Of a DNA stretch of 13,758 nucleotides, positions 1 to 6,508 are shown one piece after another; positions within the stretch are counted from its first letter, which is position 1; every line of letters starts with the position of its first letter. The DNA comes from Candidatus Thorarchaeota archaeon (GTDB taxonomy: Archaea > Asgardarchaeota > Thorarchaeia > Thorarchaeales > Thorarchaeaceae): NCBI GenBank assembly GCA_016840965.1, contig JAEORI010000163.1, forward strand, positions 1 to 13,758. The letters run 5' to 3'. Both the position numbers and the translations under genes were made by a program. The notes beneath the pieces were generated by a model. That model had not been told where the DNA came from and did no database searches. It was given only the letters and a program-made list of their open reading frames with translations.

Positions 1-267
1 GAGATTGCACATCCAAATACAACAGCTCACCATATTAAGTGGATGGATCTTTTCTTCTGGCCAGAGGGAGAAAAGTTTCCGGTCGAAATCGGCTATGCAA
101 CCTTCGATCACCACGGTGAGACTGCCAAAGGTGCTGATACGAGTGGAATCTACAGCGAGCCTGTTGCCAAGTTTGTTTTCAAGACTAGTAAATCAGGAAC
201 CTTGATGGCCACAGCATATTGCAACATCCATGGTCTATGGAAGAGCGAAGCTGAGCTCTCACTCTAA
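1..267 (+). CDS. Superoxide reductase (neelaredoxin/desulfoferrodoxin family), C-terminal part, 5' truncated by window edge
   Basis: The frame is open from base 1 and gives 88 residues. The family reduces superoxide to hydrogen peroxide at a mononuclear Fe centre in the cytoplasm without making oxygen. The visible part has the motif HPNTTAHHI near its start, which carries two of the four Fe-ligand histidines, and CNIHGLW near its end, which carries the axial Cys ligand and the last His. These are the expected spacing and context for class II superoxide reductases of about 120 residues; the N-terminal Glu/His segment lies outside the window. An in-frame ATG at 43 is internal because the His ligands precede it. 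A T-rich stretch at 321-330 could end the transcript. The product call is secure; whether an N-terminal rubredoxin-like domain exists cannot be seen. Confidence 0.9.
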   Translation, partial: EIAHPNTTAHHIKWMDLFFWPEGEKFPVEIGYATFDHHGETAKGADTSGIYSEPVAKFVFKTSKSGTLMATAYCNIHGLWKSEAELSL

Positions 268-340
268 GATACTCGGAAGATTTGGGTTGAAAGGGACCTA
301 CATAAGTAGTGTCCATCAACCATTTCTTTTCAAAACACTG

Positions 341-601
341 TCATTTGGGCAAGTTGATAGTATTTTGGCTTGCAGAGAGTTTAGCTCTCCAAATTGTGTT
401 TCCATCAGTGATTCCAGTTGCAGTCATTTTCTTCCCTAGGTGAATAGCAAACTCCCCAGACCCAAAATCAGCTGCAACAGCTTCCCAAGGCATGATTGCT
501 GATAATTTGTATTCTGTTCCGTCGTCAGTCGTAATAACATATTGATCCAATATTTGTGAAACAATCCCTGTCACTGATACTTCTTTCATTTGTTCATTCA
601 C
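341..601 (-). CDS. Small beta-rich protein, possibly OB-fold, function unknown
   Basis: Encodes 86 residues with no signal peptide or membrane segment. Alternating hydrophobic strands (VSVTGIVSQI, QYVITTDDGTEYKL, KMTATGITDG) around a central PWEA segment look like a compact five-stranded barrel of the OB type; this is a reading of the pattern and not a recognised family. There is no catalytic motif. The ATG at 601 is preceded on the minus strand by a GGTGAAGGATG stretch that can act as a ribosome binding site. It lies tail-to-tail with the superoxide reductase gene and head-to-head with the micro-gene pair at 712, with a shared control region at 602-711. The gene is credible because of its folded-protein composition and its intergenic placement, but no function can be assigned. 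Confidence 0.7.
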   Translation of the reverse strand: MNEQMKEVSVTGIVSQILDQYVITTDDGTEYKLSAIMPWEAVAADFGSGEFAIHLGKKMTATGITDGNTIWRAKLSASQNTINLPK

Positions 602-625
602 GTGTATTCATCCTTCACCATAGTA

Positions 626-640
626 GTCACAACTTGTGAC
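626..640. promoter_or_regulatory. Perfect 15-bp palindrome, probable operator
   Basis: GTCACAA-C-TTGTGAC is a perfect dyad with 7-bp arms and a 1-nt centre. A further TGTGAC half-site lies at 648-653, 13 bp from the copy in the right arm. It sits between the divergent starts at 601 (minus) and 712 (plus), so a dimeric regulator bound here could control one or both. The binding protein is not identifiable from the window. Confidence 0.55.
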
Positions 641-670
641 TTCGTCCTGTGACCCTATGACGTGGCTTCG

Positions 671-690
671 CTATATATACTCAATTTGAG
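671..690. promoter_or_regulatory. TATA box for the micro-genes with adjacent palindrome
   Basis: CTATATATAC (671-680) is a good archaeal TATA element. With the usual spacing of about 25 bp, transcription would begin near 700, giving a very short leader before the ATG at 712. CTCAATTTGAG (680-690) is a perfect dyad with 5-bp arms directly downstream of the TATA box, where a bound protein would block the polymerase. The near-symmetric TATA element could also serve the minus-strand gene at 601. Confidence 0.6.
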
Positions 691-711
691 TGTTAATTCT
701 TGTGAAATATT

Positions 712-813
712 ATGGCTCTAGCAACTAACTCACGAAACACATTTGTGCTGAAGAACAACAAGGCGACAGTTTCCACTGATGCCCTGACTCATGCATTCAC
801 CTATCGGAGGTAA
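712..813 (+). CDS. Micro-gene A: 33-residue basic peptide, unknown function
   Basis: ATG at 712 opens a 33-codon frame ending in TAA at 811-813. The peptide begins MALATNSRN and ends VSTDALTHAFTYRR; it is basic and has an amphipathic C-terminal half. The case for a real gene is its relation to the next micro-gene: both start MALA, have a Lys-rich middle, then [VI]STDA, a His three residues on, an aromatic, and a final Tyr-Arg. A TATA box at 671-680 predicts a nearly leaderless mRNA, which agrees with the lack of a Shine-Dalgarno site. Its last codons contain the GGAGGT ribosome binding site of the second micro-gene, so the two are probably co-transcribed. No family is recognised; regulator, DNA-binding or peptide-partner roles are all open. 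Confidence 0.6.
   Translation: MALATNSRNTFVLKNNKATVSTDALTHAFTYRR
806..811 (+). promoter_or_regulatory. Shine-Dalgarno site for micro-gene B
   Basis: GGAGGT, 9 nt before the ATG at 821, overlaps the last Arg codons and the stop of micro-gene A. This suggests coupled translation of the pair. Confidence 0.65.
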
Positions 814-820
814 TCTCAGA

Positions 821-907
821 ATGGCACTAGCGAGAGAACAGAACAAGAGAATCTATGGGAAAAAGATCTCAACCGATGCTATTCTTCATTCATATCTCTA
901 CAGGTAG
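821..907 (+). CDS. Micro-gene B: 28-residue basic peptide, paralogue of micro-gene A
   Basis: ATG at 821 opens a 28-codon frame ending TAG at 905-907, separated from micro-gene A by 7 nt. The peptide begins MALAREQNKRIYGKK and ends ISTDAILHSYLYR. Aligned with the first peptide from the C-terminus, S, T, D, A, H, Y and R are identical and the remaining positions are mostly similar, with length variation only in the Lys-rich middle. A strong GGAGGT site precedes the start. The gene is followed by a bulged hairpin at 917-945 and a T6 run at 969-974 that may end the transcript. The second peptide is too short to hold a classical domain; a short helix after the STDA turn is the likeliest structure. 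Function is not recognised. Confidence 0.62.
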   Translation: MALAREQNKRIYGKKISTDAILHSYLYR

Positions 908-916
908 TTGATTGGG

Positions 917-945
917 TTGAGGAACATTTTGGAGAAAATCCTCAA
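917..945 (+). terminator. Bulged hairpin after the micro-gene pair
   Basis: TTGAGGA (917-923) pairs with TCCTCAA (939-945), and inside it TTTT (927-930) pairs with AAAA (935-938) around a GGAG loop, leaving ACA as a 5' bulge. A T6 run follows at 969-974, 24 nt downstream. It is either a 3' UTR stabilising structure or part of the termination region. Confidence 0.4.
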
Positions 946-1048
946 TTCGTTCAACATCAATTCAAAGCTTTTTTCACACGCCCTATAGCGTTTCTATGAT
1001 AGGTGCAACATAGGCATTTCATGCTGATTTTCAATAGCCTAATAATTC

Positions 1049-1666
1049 CTAATTTTCAGACCGCACAATCCAACTAACTAACTCAGCTGTCATCTGATTT
1101 GCACGCATGAATTGATCTCGATAGTCTGGGTGCTTAAAGGATAACAGGACATTTTGTATTCCAGGATCAAAGCCTATGATTGTTACCGCTTTTTCGATTG
1201 CATTTGGTCTAAATGCAACTGCAGTGAGTAGTAAAGCTACTCCAAAGAGGCTTATGTATAGAGCAGGCCAGAAGTCAATTGTGAGACCTCTTGAAAGCTG
1301 ATCTCCAATAATAAGTAGACTGAAAATTACAAAAGCCATGAGCAGACCATCAACAATTATGCAGAGCGTCTGATATCTATCAGTTCCTTCGTCTGGATTT
1401 GCGTGGTCTTCGCAGACCTGGATTGGGAGAACGTTCACATCAGAAATATCGGTTCTTTGTTTAACCCGTGAATATGGACTGAATGTATACTGCCATGAAC
1501 GCCTCAGATATTGCTTTCCAGTCTTTGATATCTTCATACGGACTACTTTAGTAGCTGCAGCTCCACAGACTGGACATGTTTTAGGAAACTGAGCCTTCTG
1601 AAGATTAACTCTTACAAGCGGTTGCTCAAAGTATTCTTTTCGAGGGCTCAATGCCAAAGTCTCCAT
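1049..1666 (-). CDS. Membrane protein with N-terminal zinc-ribbon-like site, unknown function
   Basis: Encodes 205 residues. The N-terminal soluble part has CPVCG at residues 31-35 and CEDH at 85-88, together a plausible C2-CH zinc site split by a basic beta-rich stretch. Two hydrophobic segments follow at about residues 101-120 and 133-152, separated by a short loop, and a soluble tail of about 50 residues with the pattern FDPGIQNVLLSFKHPDYRDQF. There is no signal peptide, so both ends probably face the cytoplasm. It stands alone, divergent from the acetyltransferase gene at 1757. The start ATG at 1666 lies 10 nt after an A/T-rich stretch without a clear ribosome binding site. The layout resembles small archaeal zinc-ribbon membrane proteins in general; no specific family is recognised. 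Confidence 0.75.
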   Translation of the reverse strand: METLALSPRKEYFEQPLVRVNLQKAQFPKTCPVCGAAATKVVRMKISKTGKQYLRRSWQYTFSPYSRVKQRTDISDVNVLPIQVCEDHANPDEGTDRYQTLCIIVDGLLMAFVIFSLLIIGDQLSRGLTIDFWPALYISLFGVALLLTAVAFRPNAIEKAVTIIGFDPGIQNVLLSFKHPDYRDQFMRANQMTAELVSWIVRSEN

Positions 1667-1725
1667 TTTTTAATTCTCAGGAAAATGGGTAAAGAGTTTA
1701 TCGAACAGGGCTGTTTTGGGGACAT

Positions 1726-1733
1726 GTTTATTT
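1726..1733 (+). promoter_or_regulatory. Probable TATA element for the GNAT gene at 1757
   Basis: GTTTATTT lies about 25-30 bp before the ATG at 1757, which fits a leaderless transcript. No Shine-Dalgarno site is seen before that start. Confidence 0.4.
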
Positions 1734-1756
1734 TCAAGTTCCATTAATCGTAGTCT

Positions 1757-2326
1757 ATGTATTATGGCGAGAAGGTCTGTCTTAGGGCACTTGAAGTTGA
1801 AGACCTTGATGAAATCATGAAGCACTGGAATAATTTAGAGATACGTCAATATCTAAACAGCCAAACACCCATGTCAAGACAAGCTGAGCAAAAGTGGCTA
1901 GAACAATCCACTACCTTAGACCCTTGGAAAGATGGTAAAATGATACTTGCTATCGAGGACCAAAAAACAGGGAAGTTTCTTGGCACTGTTAGTATTTTCG
2001 GCATCTCCAAACAGCACAAACGGGCTGAGTTTGGCATTGCTATTCATAATCCTGAGAACCTTGGAAAAGGTTATGGCACAGACGCAACTCGAGTAATGCT
2101 CTGGGTAGCCTTCCACATTCTTGGTCTTAATAGTATCTATCTCCATACTCTTGAGAGTAATGAACGTGCGCAAAAGGCGTACGAGAAAGCTGGTTTCAAA
2201 CGCACAGGAGTGTACAGGAAGGGAGCATATGTTAAAGGAGTATTTCAAGACTTCATTATTATGGACATTTTAAAGGAGGAGTTTTTTGTAGAGTATCCTC
2301 CTGGAACAGAAGTTCGCAAACCTTGA
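1757..2326 (+). CDS. GNAT-family N-acetyltransferase (RimJ/RimL-like)
   Basis: The 189-residue protein transfers an acetyl group from acetyl-CoA to an amino group. The fold is recognisable from end to end: the N-terminal LRALEVEDLDEIMKHWNN typical of the RimL branch, the strand LGTVSIFGI at about 75-83, the pyrophosphate loop NLGKGYGTDA at 101-110 (the R/Q-x-x-G-x-G/A motif as N-L-G-K-G-Y-G), and the NERAQKAYEKAGF segment at 135-147 that lines the CoA pocket. Length is normal for the family. The substrate cannot be told from sequence: ribosomal protein N-termini, polyamines and small amines are all used by relatives. It starts with ATG at 1757 without a Shine-Dalgarno site, so is probably leaderless, and is followed by the transketolase gene after 90 bp. 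Confidence 0.9.
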   Translation: MYYGEKVCLRALEVEDLDEIMKHWNNLEIRQYLNSQTPMSRQAEQKWLEQSTTLDPWKDGKMILAIEDQKTGKFLGTVSIFGISKQHKRAEFGIAIHNPENLGKGYGTDATRVMLWVAFHILGLNSIYLHTLESNERAQKAYEKAGFKRTGVYRKGAYVKGVFQDFIIMDILKEEFFVEYPPGTEVRKP

Positions 2327-2402
2327 GATGATTAATATCTGAAACAAAACAATCAATAAGAGGGCGAAACGTCAAGCAGACCAATCATCTCCAAGATTTT
2401 GC

Positions 2403-2408
2403 AAGGAG
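2403..2408 (+). promoter_or_regulatory. Shine-Dalgarno site fixing the transketolase start
   Basis: AAGGAG ends 8 nt before the ATG at 2417. An in-frame TTG at 2399 would lie upstream of this site, so the ATG is preferred. Confidence 0.65.
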
Positions 2409-2416
2409 ACACCCTA

Positions 2417-4420
2417 ATGCCTACGTCAACGCTTCAGGATCGCTCAATCAATGCAATCCGTTTCCTGTCGGCTGATGCTATTCAAAGGGCTAATTCTGGA
2501 CATCCGGGAATGCCTATGGGAGCAGCTGCAATGGCCTATGCTCTATGGACTCGACATCTTCGCTTTAACCCAAAAAACCCAGATTGGTGGGATCGCGATC
2601 GGTTCATCCTTTCTGGCGGTCATGGTTCAATGCTGCTCTATTCACTTCTTTACCTAACTGGCTATGATATCAGTATAGAAGACATTATGGACTTCAGACA
2701 ATTAGGATGTAAAACTCCAGGACACCCTGAGAATTTCTGTACGCCAGGAGTCGAAGTAACAACTGGACCCCTTGGACAAGGACTAGGAAATTCAGTGGGA
2801 ATGGCAATAGCTGAAACTCACTTAGCAGCCATTTTCAATAAATCAAATCACAATATAATCAATCACTATACCTATGCCATTGTGACTGATGGAGATTTGA
2901 TGGAAGGGCTTTCTTCTGAAGCAGCATCTCTTGCGGGACATCTTCGCTTGGGAAAGCTGATACTTCTCTATGATGACAATCGCATCTCAATTGATGGAAG
3001 TACAGACTTGACTTTTACTGAAGATAGAGGTGCAAGATTTGAAGCTCTTGGATGGCATATTCAACATGTGAAAGATGGGAATGATGTTGATGAAGTGGAC
3101 AAAGCGATTCAGAGAGCCAAGAATGATAAGCGTCCTTCATTGTTACTCTGCAAGACTCATATTGGGTTTGGATTACCAAGCAAACAGGATACAGAAAAAG
3201 CGCATGGGGAACCTGTAGGCGAGGAAGAACTTGTAGGTGCTAAAAAGAAGCTTGGTTGGCCCTTAGAACCGATGTTCTATGTACCAGATGACGTCTTGGA
3301 ATATTATCGCAAGATAGGGGAAAATGGTACAGAACACGAGAGCGAGTGGACAAAACGGTTTGAGAGCTATAGCTCAGCATATCCGAAACTAGCGTCTGAA
3401 TTGGAGAGAAGAATGAGAAGACATCTCTTAGATGAGTGGGACAAGAATTTACCAAGATTTGATGTTAAGGATGGGCCTGTAGCAACAAGAAGTGCTTCTG
3501 GTAAGGTAATTAATGCACTCGCTCAAAAGCTACCAGAGTTAATTGGGGGTTCAGCAGATCTGACTCCATCGAACAAGACATGGATCAATGATAGTCCTTC
3601 ATTCCAAGCGGATTCACCCCACGGACGTAACATTCACTACGGTGTTCGAGAACATACCATGGGTGCTGTAGTAAATGGATTGGCGGCACATGGTGGAATT
3701 ATTCCGTTTAGTGGGACATTTCTAATGTTCTCTGATTATATGCGCCCAGCAATTCGTTTGTCTGCATTGTCCAAACATAGAAGTATCTGGGTCTTCACTC
3801 ATGATAGTATCGGGGTTGGCGAGGATGGACCTACCCATCAGCCAGTAGAACACTTGGCATCGTTGAGAGCGATTCCAGGACTTGTTGTGATTCGTCCAGG
3901 AGACGCAAATGAGGTGGTTGAAGCTTGGAGAGTTGCTATTGAGAGAGTTCAGGGACCGACTCTATTTGCTTTCACTCGACAGAATATTCCCGTCCTTGAC
4001 CGAAGCAGATATGCTACAGCAGCCGGCTTGAAAAAAGGCGCCTATGTTCTCGCAGATTTAGGAGAGAGTCCGGATATCATTCTCATGGCTACCGGGTCTG
4101 AAGTTCCATTGATGGTGGATGCTGGGGAACAACTTCATACTGAAGGAGTCAATGTACGACTTGTTTCATTCCCAAGCTGGGAGTTGTTCGAGAGTCAGAA
4201 TCAGGAGTATCGTGATTCTGTACTTCTACCTACTGTTAAAAAACGTCTTGCCATAGAAGCAGGGGTTTCGCAAGGTTGGAGCAAATGGGTAGGAGATAAT
4301 GGTGGCATAATCTCAGTGGATAAATTCGGAAAGTCTGCGCCATCCAAGGTGATATTTGAAGCGTATGGTTTCACAATAGGAAATGTCCTTGAAAAAGCGA
4401 GAGAATTGCTTAAAACTTGA
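2417..4420 (+). CDS. tkt: Transketolase, single-chain full length
   Basis: The enzyme moves a two-carbon ketol unit between sugar phosphates in the non-oxidative pentose phosphate pathway, using thiamine diphosphate and a divalent metal. From the ATG at 2417 the protein has 667 residues, the usual length of bacterial and yeast enzymes. Order of parts: substrate-binding SGHPGMPMG near residue 27, HPE and GPLGQG loops near 103-121, cofactor motif TDGDLMEG with metal-ligand Asp158 and Asn188 in DDN, the pyrimidine-binding domain with the catalytic Glu412 in VREH, the signature [16 protein letters not shown] near 463-478, and a C-terminal domain from about 530. The usual G of the GDG motif is Thr here, a modest change. 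Many archaea instead split this enzyme into two subunits, so the fused form hints at a bacterial origin. It stands alone, with a good AAGGAG site. Confidence 0.96.
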   Translation: MPTSTLQDRSINAIRFLSADAIQRANSGHPGMPMGAAAMAYALWTRHLRFNPKNPDWWDRDRFILSGGHGSMLLYSLLYLTGYDISIEDIMDFRQLGCKTPGHPENFCTPGVEVTTGPLGQGLGNSVGMAIAETHLAAIFNKSNHNIINHYTYAIVTDGDLMEGLSSEAASLAGHLRLGKLILLYDDNRISIDGSTDLTFTEDRGARFEALGWHIQHVKDGNDVDEVDKAIQRAKNDKRPSLLLCKTHIGFGLPSKQDTEKAHGEPVGEEELVGAKKKLGWPLEPMFYVPDDVLEYYRKIGENGTEHESEWTKRFESYSSAYPKLASELERRMRRHLLDEWDKNLPRFDVKDGPVATRSASGKVINALAQKLPELIGGSADLTPSNKTWINDSPSFQADSPHGRNIHYGVREHTMGAVVNGLAAHGGIIPFSGTFLMFSDYMRPAIRLSALSKHRSIWVFTHDSIGVGEDGPTHQPVEHLASLRAIPGLVVIRPGDANEVVEAWRVAIERVQGPTLFAFTRQNIPVLDRSRYATAAGLKKGAYVLADLGESPDIILMATGSEVPLMVDAGEQLHTEGVNVRLVSFPSWELFESQNQEYRDSVLLPTVKKRLAIEAGVSQGWSKWVGDNGGIISVDKFGKSAPSKVIFEAYGFTIGNVLEKARELLKT

Positions 4421-4525
4421 TTGGGTTCTTCAAAGGATATTAAGTGTTCATAAATCTTTAAACAAAATAATAAGATGTCATAAACCTTCTTTGTGGGTTG
4501 TTGTTAGTTCACTGTTCAACACTCC

Positions 4526-4560
4526 TTTAATAATAATTCTTCACACATTATCCTGGTGAT
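4526..4560 (+). promoter_or_regulatory. Promoter and ribosome binding site of the surface protein gene
   Basis: TTTAATAAT (4526-4534) is an archaeal TATA-like box. The predicted start of transcription is near 4555, and GGTGAT (4555-4560) lies 3 nt before the GTG at 4564. Upstream at 4442-4458 and 4472-4488 an imperfect direct repeat (aag...tcataaa.ctt) occurs with 13 of 17 positions equal; its role is unknown. Confidence 0.45.
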
Positions 4561-4563
4561 TCA

Positions 4564-5511
4564 GTGAACATCCACAAGAAAATCTCACTTGCACTCTTTG
4601 CCCTGATGTTGATAGGGATAGGAGTGCCGCTTGCTGCCGCGCAGAGCACAGGAATTCTATACCAATATTCTGCTGGCATTGCATCACTTGAAACTGATGA
4701 CATTGCCATCAAAGTCACAGGAAATGATCAGGCACCACACTTTCATTGGTGGGATCCTAATAATCCAACTGTCGACTATCATGTCATGTTTGTAAGGATA
4801 TTTGAAGCGAATGATACCAACTCAGATGGTGTCTTCGACAATGGCACAGACGAGATAATCGGTGCTCCATTTGTACTTCCTACAATCGGTTGGGATTTTA
4901 GTGGCTTTGAAACTGTTGAAGATAATGGAAACACTACTGAAGTGCATTTCAACTTCACTACAGAAGCGACCTTTGATCCACGTCCAGAGGGTACAGGTGT
5001 AGACTATGGTCACTTACCCAATTTGTTTTCCTTTGATGTGGCGATTGAGGTCAATGTGCACATGTATCTTGAGAATCCAGGGGAGTTCAAATTCGATGTT
5101 AGAATCGATGGTTGGACTTGGACTTATGAAGATTCACTCCTTGTTCTCATGTACACGGTGACTCAGAGTTCCCATGGGCAGACTCATGGCGATACTGACC
5201 CCTCAGGATTTCACAAAACAGGAACAATGTTCCAGTTTGAAAACGGTTACTTCCAATACAACGAAACAGCTCTTGCAGCCAACAATACTCTACAGGTCAG
5301 AGCCAGCTACGGTGACGCCCCAGGAGGTTACTCTGGGAATGCCATATATCTCGCTTTTCAGAACTTTGGTAACGAAACTCTGGAGTATGACCCTATACTA
5401 GGAATTCTCCCCTCCGAACCAGGCTTTGTTCTTGATCCGATAACTCTCGGGATTGTGGCTGCTGCTGCAGTCGTCGTAATCCTAGCAGTAGTAATCGTCA
5501 AGAGAAGGTAA
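4564..5511 (+). CDS. Secreted cell-surface protein with C-terminal membrane anchor, function unknown
   Basis: Encodes 315 residues from a GTG start. Residues 5-27 form a signal peptide (basic IHKK, hydrophobic core, AAA-Q cleavage region). Residues 28-285 are an extracytoplasmic beta-rich, acidic domain with seven Asn-x-Thr glycosylation sequons, and a D84-x-N-x-D-G-x-x-D92 loop that resembles calcium-binding loops of EF-hand or dockerin type. Paired Trp/His patches (HFHWWD near 59, WTWTYE near 184) stand out. Residues 293-312 are a hydrophobic anchor ending in KRR, so the protein is displayed outside the membrane. A PGF tripeptide lies just before the anchor, as in archaeosortase substrates, but the spacing differs from the standard signal. 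No domain family is recognised. It is a single-gene unit with its own promoter and a strong terminator. Confidence 0.85.
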   Translation: MNIHKKISLALFALMLIGIGVPLAAAQSTGILYQYSAGIASLETDDIAIKVTGNDQAPHFHWWDPNNPTVDYHVMFVRIFEANDTNSDGVFDNGTDEIIGAPFVLPTIGWDFSGFETVEDNGNTTEVHFNFTTEATFDPRPEGTGVDYGHLPNLFSFDVAIEVNVHMYLENPGEFKFDVRIDGWTWTYEDSLLVLMYTVTQSSHGQTHGDTDPSGFHKTGTMFQFENGYFQYNETALAANNTLQVRASYGDAPGGYSGNAIYLAFQNFGNETLEYDPILGILPSEPGFVLDPITLGIVAAAAVVVILAVVIVKRR

Positions 5512-5526
5512 GTAGTACACCAACTA

Positions 5527-5562
5527 GAGGAGGTAAGCCGCTACCTCCTCACCTCTTTTTTT
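5527..5562 (+). terminator. Hairpin plus T7 terminator of the surface protein gene
   Basis: GAGGAGGTA (5527-5535) and TACCTCCTC (5542-5550) form a perfect 9-bp stem with a 6-nt loop, followed by T7 at 5556-5562. It looks like a bacterial intrinsic terminator. The distal arm overlaps the stop codon of the convergent gene at 5549. Confidence 0.75.
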
Positions 5563-5863
5563 CACTATTCTGCTTCAAATCAAGTGATTTGACTAGCATC
5601 ACGTAGTACTTACGAATAGTTGCTTCAGAGATATCCATAACCTTAGCAATTGAGCTTTGAGTGAGTCGATTCCTGGTTAAAATGGACGCTATGTAGATAG
5701 ACCCGCAAATGATTCCTGTTTCAGTTCGTGCGTTCAGAATGCCCTTTGTTCTATTATCATCAAGAAGAGCCAGGCATCTTGTGCATGTTTGTTCAGGAAG
5801 GTTTAGTTTGGCGAGAACTTGCCTTGCCAGATTTCTTACTTTTTCATAATTAAATTCGGTCAT
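5549..5863 (-). CDS. TFIIB-type single cyclin-fold protein (mini-TFB)
   Basis: The 104-residue protein matches one cyclin repeat of archaeal TFB/TFIIB: a helical N-terminal part, then TGIICGSIYIASIL at 49-62 and TQSSIAKVMDISEATIRKYY at 68-87, which correspond to the AaaIYiAs and recognition-helix segments (TQ-x-x-I-A-x-x-x-x-x-x-x-x-T-I-R) that contact the BRE in TFB. There is no N-terminal zinc ribbon, no B-reader and no second repeat, so it cannot recruit polymerase like a full TFB. A CxxC (C27, C30) sits in the first half. It may bind DNA or TBP as a regulator or competitor; this is inference. A strong TATA box lies 23-30 bp before the ATG, so its own mRNA is leaderless. It is convergent with the surface protein gene. 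Confidence 0.85.
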   Translation of the reverse strand: MTEFNYEKVRNLARQVLAKLNLPEQTCTRCLALLDDNRTKGILNARTETGIICGSIYIASILTRNRLTQSSIAKVMDISEATIRKYYVMLVKSLDLKQNSEKKR

Positions 5864-5880
5864 GAGCAGTATCTCTCAGA

Positions 5881-5893
5881 TTTAGTATATAAG
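5881..5893 (-). promoter_or_regulatory. TATA box of the mini-TFB gene
   Basis: On the minus strand this reads CTTATATACTAAA, close to the archaeal TATA consensus, and lies 18-30 bp before the ATG at 5863. The transcript is predicted to start at or very near the start codon. Confidence 0.7.
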
Positions 5894-5969
5894 ATGAGCC
5901 AAAAATTCCGAGCGGTTTCTGAATATAAGGAGGTAGATTTCCAATAGCCTTGACCAATAGCTTAATTAG

Positions 5970-5981
5970 TTAGGACCCTAA
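5970..5981. promoter_or_regulatory. Inverted repeat TTAGG-AC-CCTAA, possible MarR operator
   Basis: Perfect 5-bp arms overlap an AT-rich promoter-like stretch (5979-5986) ahead of the PPOX-MarR operon; a second GTTAGGA copy lies at 5989-5995. MarR proteins often repress their own operon by binding such dyads, so autoregulation is a reasonable inference. Confidence 0.4.
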
Positions 5982-6024
5982 TATTATTGTTAGGAACCGA
6001 ACCAGTAATCTCTTCTACTAGAAT

Positions 6025-6030
6025 AGGAGG
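6025..6030 (+). promoter_or_regulatory. Shine-Dalgarno site setting the PPOX gene start
   Basis: AGGAGG ends 7 nt before an in-frame TTG at 6038. A longer frame from TTG at 5987 has no such site and its extra 17 residues look unlike the family. Confidence 0.6.
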
Positions 6031-6037
6031 TTTTGCA

Positions 6038-6508
6038 TTGGATGAGCAAGAAATCAGAGAGATGTGTTTGAATCTTCTGGATAATGCTTGGCCAGCATAT
6101 TTAGCAACAGGAGGAGAAGAAGGACCACTCATCAGAGCTATGTTCTCCCTTCGAAACAAAGAGAGATTTCCAAAACTGATACCATTTTTTGCAAATCATC
6201 GAGATGACTTTATGATTGTCTTCTCGACAAATACATCATCTACCAAGATTAGGGACATTGAGAAAAATCCAGCAGTGTCAGTATACTACTGTATGCCAGA
6301 AGAATGGAAGGGTGTCAGCTTTAGTGGAAGAATTGAAATCGTTCAAGATCCTGAATTGAAGAAAGCAATCTGGCATGATGGTTGGGAGCGTTATTATCCT
6401 GGAGGTTATGATGATCCAGATCATACCGTTTTAAGGCTCATTCCTACAATTGCTCGTGGATGGACTGGCAGCTCGACATTTAGAATTGAATTAGGTGATA
6501 ACAAATGA
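6038..6508 (+). CDS. Pyridoxamine 5'-phosphate oxidase-like flavin-binding protein (general stress protein 26-like)
   Basis: Encodes 156 residues from a TTG start placed 7 nt after AGGAGG. The sequence follows the split-barrel flavin fold: N-terminal helix (EQEIREMCLNLL), strand AYLATGGEEGPLIRAMF, then FSTNTSSTKIRDIEKNPAVSVYY, which binds the FMN phosphate in relatives, KGVSFSGRIEIVQDPELKKAIW, and the closing HTVLRLIPTIARGW. This order and the W..Y.GG..DP segment resemble the general stress protein 26 group rather than the B6-synthesis enzymes, so a redox or cofactor (FMN or F420) role is likely but the substrate is unknown. The stop overlaps the start of the MarR gene by 4 nt, so the two are co-transcribed and translationally coupled. 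Confidence 0.85.
   Translation: MDEQEIREMCLNLLDNAWPAYLATGGEEGPLIRAMFSLRNKERFPKLIPFFANHRDDFMIVFSTNTSSTKIRDIEKNPAVSVYYCMPEEWKGVSFSGRIEIVQDPELKKAIWHDGWERYYPGGYDDPDHTVLRLIPTIARGWTGSSTFRIELGDNK

Noticed and set aside
1846..2248. Minus-strand open frames of 63 and 110 codons over the GNAT gene
   Set aside because: They are shadows of a well-supported coding region on the other strand and show no protein-like pattern.
2399..2416. Six-residue upstream extension of transketolase from TTG at 2399
   Set aside because: It would place the Shine-Dalgarno site inside the coding region; ATG at 2417 has proper spacing.
5928..5935. A near-perfect Shine-Dalgarno sequence (AAGGAGGT) with no gene behind it
   Set aside because: The nearest TTG at 5950 is 14 nt away and opens only seven codons; no ATG or GTG in range starts a frame of interest. 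It may be chance or a relic.
5987..6037. N-terminal extension of the PPOX protein from TTG at 5987
   Set aside because: The 17 added residues do not resemble the family, and the AGGAGG site points to the TTG at 6038.
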